17,745 nucleotides of DNA, from contig JAKOWQ010000261.1 of the NCBI GenBank assembly GCA_029781465.1, positions 1 through 17,745 of the forward strand, written 5' to 3'. This stretch comes from Pseudomonadota bacterium (GTDB lineage Bacteria > Pseudomonadota > Alphaproteobacteria > Sphingomonadales > Sphingomonadaceae). Each line of letters begins with the position of its first letter. Within the stretch, counting starts at the first letter, position 1. Below are positions 15,981-17,745 of the stretch, piece by piece. The notes below the pieces were generated by a model, which saw only the letters and a list, made by a program, of their open reading frames with translations, ran no database searches and had not been told where the DNA came from. The translations under genes and the position numbers were made by a program.

Positions 15981-16583
15981 TCAGTTGACCAGTGCCGCTT
16001 CGATCGCGATGCGGATCGCCTCGGAGGTGTGGTTGGCGCCCATCTTGTTGAGCATGTTGGCGCGGTGGATTTCCACCGTGCGCGGGCTGATCGCCAGCCG
16101 CTCGCCGATCAGCCGGTTGGAAAGTCCGTCGGCCACTCCGGCCAGCACCTCGCGCTCGCGCGCTGTCAGCTTGCGGATCCGGCTGCGCGCCATCGCCTCG
16201 CGCAAGCGCAGATTGCCCAGCGTGTCGCGGCTTTCCTCGGCCACGGCCAGCGCCTGCCGGACCTCACCCTCGCCAAAGGGCCATTCGAGATAGTCGACCG
16301 CGCCGCCCAGAACCGCCTGAACCACGCGGTTGGTGCAGGGCTGCTCGCCATAGGCGACCACCGGCAGCCAGTTGCCCGCCTCGCTCATCAGCTCGACCAG
16401 CCGCAGCACCGTGCCGCCTTCGTCGTGGGCCAGGATCATGCCGTGCTGCGGCCAGCGCCGCACCAGCTCGCCCAGGTCCTCGAACGGCTCGATGTGGATT
16501 CCGGTCCCCGCCAGACAGTGCGAAATCGCCGCGCGGCGGCGGAAATCGCTGTCGATCAGGGCGATGGGTTGGTGTCGTTCCAT
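15981..16583 (-). CDS. FixJ/NarL-like regulator with degenerate receiver domain
   Basis: This 200-residue DNA-binding regulator has a receiver-like N-terminal domain (about 5-120) with the acidic pair Asp11/Asp13 (ALIDSD) and Asp54 at the usual phospho-acceptor position (ILAHDEGG). The conserved Thr/Ser is replaced by Tyr78 (VVAYGE), and the conserved Lys of the KPF turn by Trp101 (LEWPF). The C-terminal GerE/LuxR helix-turn-helix (about 139-197) is fully typical: LTAREREVL and ISPRTVEIHRANMLNKMGA. Loss of the switch residues suggests it is not controlled by ordinary phosphorylation. It follows fliD-fliS on the same strand across a 152-bp gap containing an inverted repeat, so a role in motility control is plausible. 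Its own terminator lies at 15811-15848. Confidence 0.85.
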   Translation of the reverse strand: MERHQPIALIDSDFRRRAAISHCLAGTGIHIEPFEDLGELVRRWPQHGMILAHDEGGTVLRLVELMSEAGNWLPVVAYGEQPCTNRVVQAVLGGAVDYLEWPFGEGEVRQALAVAEESRDTLGNLRLREAMARSRIRKLTAREREVLAGVADGLSNRLIGERLAISPRTVEIHRANMLNKMGANHTSEAIRIAIEAALVN

Positions 16584-16591
16584 AGGTTTGC

Positions 16592-16615
16592 CCCCTAGTT
16601 GCTAACGCCTAGGGG
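16592..16615 (-). promoter_or_regulatory. Inverted repeat just upstream of the LuxR-type regulator
   Basis: CCCCTAG at 16592-16598 and CTAGGGG at 16609-16615 form a perfect 7-bp inverted repeat with a 10-base spacer, starting 9 bases before the regulator's ATG. A 12-bp palindrome, TGCCGCGCGGCA, follows at 16619-16630. The position suits autoregulatory binding or a leader hairpin masking the GGGGG ribosome-binding element. No factor is assigned. Confidence 0.35.
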
Positions 16616-16735
16616 TTATGCCGCGCGGCACGCTGCCTGCGCGGCGGGTTGGCGCCGATCCGGAACGATTGGCTGGCGGCATGACGTCAATCGCCCGCCC
16701 GGCGGCGCGCTGGAATCGCTCCATTTCCGATGAAA

Positions 16736-17116
16736 TCACCGGTCCTGCCCCGCGATCAGCGCGGCGGAAATGTCACGGAAATCGTCGCGTACCTTGCCGA
16801 TCCGCTCCGCATCGAAGGTCACCGCGCTGTCGAGCAGTTCGCGCCGCGCGGCAGTGTAGAGCCGGGTCAGTGCCGGGGCCAGCGCCTGGTCCGGGCTGAT
16901 CCCCAGCTGCAGCGCGGTGAGCGCAGCCAGCGCGCGGGTCAGCGACGCGCTCTTGAGGGCATTGTCTCCGCTTGCGGCGGCGTAGACCGCGCTGCCCAGC
17001 GCGGCGATCAGCTGTTCGTAGCACAGCGCCACCAACTGACGCGGATCGGCCCCGGCAACGCGCGCGTCGAAATCGACCCGGCGGTAGGTTTCCTGGGGTG
17101 AGTGCTGGGGACGCAT
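16736..17116 (-). CDS. fliS: Flagellin export chaperone FliS
   Basis: A 126-residue all-helical protein, close to the usual FliS length. Signatures are the N-terminal YRRVDFDARVAGADPRQLV followed by ALCYEQLIAAL, the first amphipathic helix of FliS. Helices containing ALKSASLTRALAALTALQLG and APALTRLYTAARRELLDSAV follow. FliS binds the disordered C-terminus of flagellin in the cytoplasm and keeps it monomeric until export. The frame is open upstream to 17281, but ATG 17116 gives the family length and places the gene seven bases after the fliD stop, the classic fliD-fliS order. The Shine-Dalgarno is weak, suggesting coupling to fliD. Confidence 0.87.
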   Translation of the reverse strand: MRPQHSPQETYRRVDFDARVAGADPRQLVALCYEQLIAALGSAVYAAASGDNALKSASLTRALAALTALQLGISPDQALAPALTRLYTAARRELLDSAVTFDAERIGKVRDDFRDISAALIAGQDR

Positions 17117-17123
17117 CGCCGGA

Positions 17124-17745
17124 TCAGTTGTTCGGCGCGTTCCAGGCGTCGATCTGCGCCTTGAGGAACGAAAGGGTCGATTGCGAGGCGCTGACCCGCC
17201 GGTCAACCCCGGCAAAGCGGGTGACCAGCTGCGCGCGCAGCTTTTCCTGCGCGTCGGCAAGGTCGGCTTTTTCCTCGGCAAGCCTGGTCTTGAGCGCGGT
17301 ATAACGGCTCACCGATCCGCTGAGTGAACCCGGATCGCTTGCCGATGTCAGCGTGCGGGCCAGCTTGTCGAGCGTGCCGTAAACCCCGAACAGCCCGGTG
17401 GTGAACATCGCCGCCCCGCCCGCAGGAGACGATTTGAGCGTGGCGGCGAGCCGGGTGGTATCGAGCCGGAAGGTTCCGTCGCGTTCGGTGGACAGGCCCA
17501 GATCCGCGAGCGTTGCCGGCTGGCCCGCGCCCGCACCGGGCATGACGATCGATCCGGCCAGCGTCGCCAGCGCGCGGCGCATCGCCCGCGCACCGCTGTC
17601 GCGGGCGAGATCGCCGCCTTGCGGGTCGGCATCGCGGCTGAGCTCGGCGGCGAGTTCGTTGAGCGCCGCGGTCAGATCCTGCATGAAGGCGGTGGCCGCC
17701 GCGCCGGGATCGGAAAAGGTGATCCGCGTCGGGGAGCCCGGATTG
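17124..17745 (-). CDS. fliD: Flagellar filament cap protein FliD, N-terminus cut by window edge
   Basis: About 206 C-terminal residues are visible; the frame remains open to the right edge (upstream codons read PGSPTRITFSDPGAAATAF), so the gene continues beyond it. The FliD C-terminal domain is recognised by FMQDLTAALNELAAEL, then the block LADLGLSTERDGTFRLDTTR typical of filament-associated proteins, then LFGVYGTLDKLARTL. It ends in a heptad-patterned helix (ALKTRLAEEKADLADAQEKL to FLKAQIDAWN), which pairs with the missing N-terminal helix in the D0 core. FliD caps the growing filament outside the cell and folds incoming flagellin. It is followed by fliS after 7 bases. Confidence 0.88.
   Translation of the reverse strand, partial: NPGSPTRITFSDPGAAATAFMQDLTAALNELAAELSRDADPQGGDLARDSGARAMRRALATLAGSIVMPGAGAGQPATLADLGLSTERDGTFRLDTTRLAATLKSSPAGGAAMFTTGLFGVYGTLDKLARTLTSASDPGSLSGSVSRYTALKTRLAEEKADLADAQEKLRAQLVTRFAGVDRRVSASQSTLSFLKAQIDAWNAPNN

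Noticed and set aside
16602..16724. A 40-residue frame just after fliS on the minus strand (ATG 16724, stop inside the inverted repeat)
   Set aside because: Short, Arg/Pro/Gly-rich composition like random GC-rich translation, weak ribosome-binding site; not enough to call a gene.

Overview
This window is high-GC, densely packed DNA from an alphaproteobacterium, most likely a sphingomonad (order Sphingomonadales, Novosphingobium/Sphingomonas-like). The basis is the divergent hisC / metX-metW arrangement, a large TonB-dependent receptor with the sphingomonad-type plug, a Crp/Fnr regulator, and flagellar fliD-fliS at the right edge. No rRNA, tRNA, CRISPR array, insertion sequence or phage gene was seen. 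No gap exceeds 300 bases; the largest are 10636-10853 and 15766-15980, and both carry signals described below.

Layout. (1) 1-2725: a histidinol-phosphate/aromatic aminotransferase (hisC, 3' end cut by the window) diverges from metX-metW, the homoserine acylation pair of methionine synthesis; an 8-bp inverted repeat lies between them. (2) 2717-3867, minus strand: a VOC-fold protein translationally coupled to fdhD. (3) 3978-6776, plus strand: a small secreted protein, a short Ppx/GppA phosphatase, a glutathione S-transferase-like protein and a Crp/Fnr regulator. (4) 6770-10635, minus strand: a three-gene accessory-looking operon. Its order is a membrane-anchored TIR-TPR protein, an unrecognised His-rich 228-residue protein coupled by an ATGA overlap, then a TPR/TRAFs-binding + SLOG-like + degenerate class III cyclase-like protein. 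(5) 10854-15765, plus strand: a 1027-residue TonB-dependent receptor, a strong hairpin terminator, and a Tat-exported YtcJ-like amidohydrolase. (6) 15811-17745, minus strand: fliD (5' end cut), fliS, a FixJ/NarL-like regulator with an eroded receiver domain, and its terminator.

The most interesting part is region 4. One protein has a TIR domain with the catalytic-position Glu, and it is linked by operon structure to a SLOG-type nucleotide-binding protein with a dead-looking cyclase domain. This is the logic of TIR-to-SLOG nucleotide signalling (as in Thoeris), but the architectures differ and the middle gene is unknown to me. It is a reasonable candidate for an undescribed signalling or defence module; the functional link is inference. 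The TonB receptor and the amidohydrolase could form an import-and-hydrolysis pair for an unidentified substrate, with the hairpin between them possibly setting their expression ratio.
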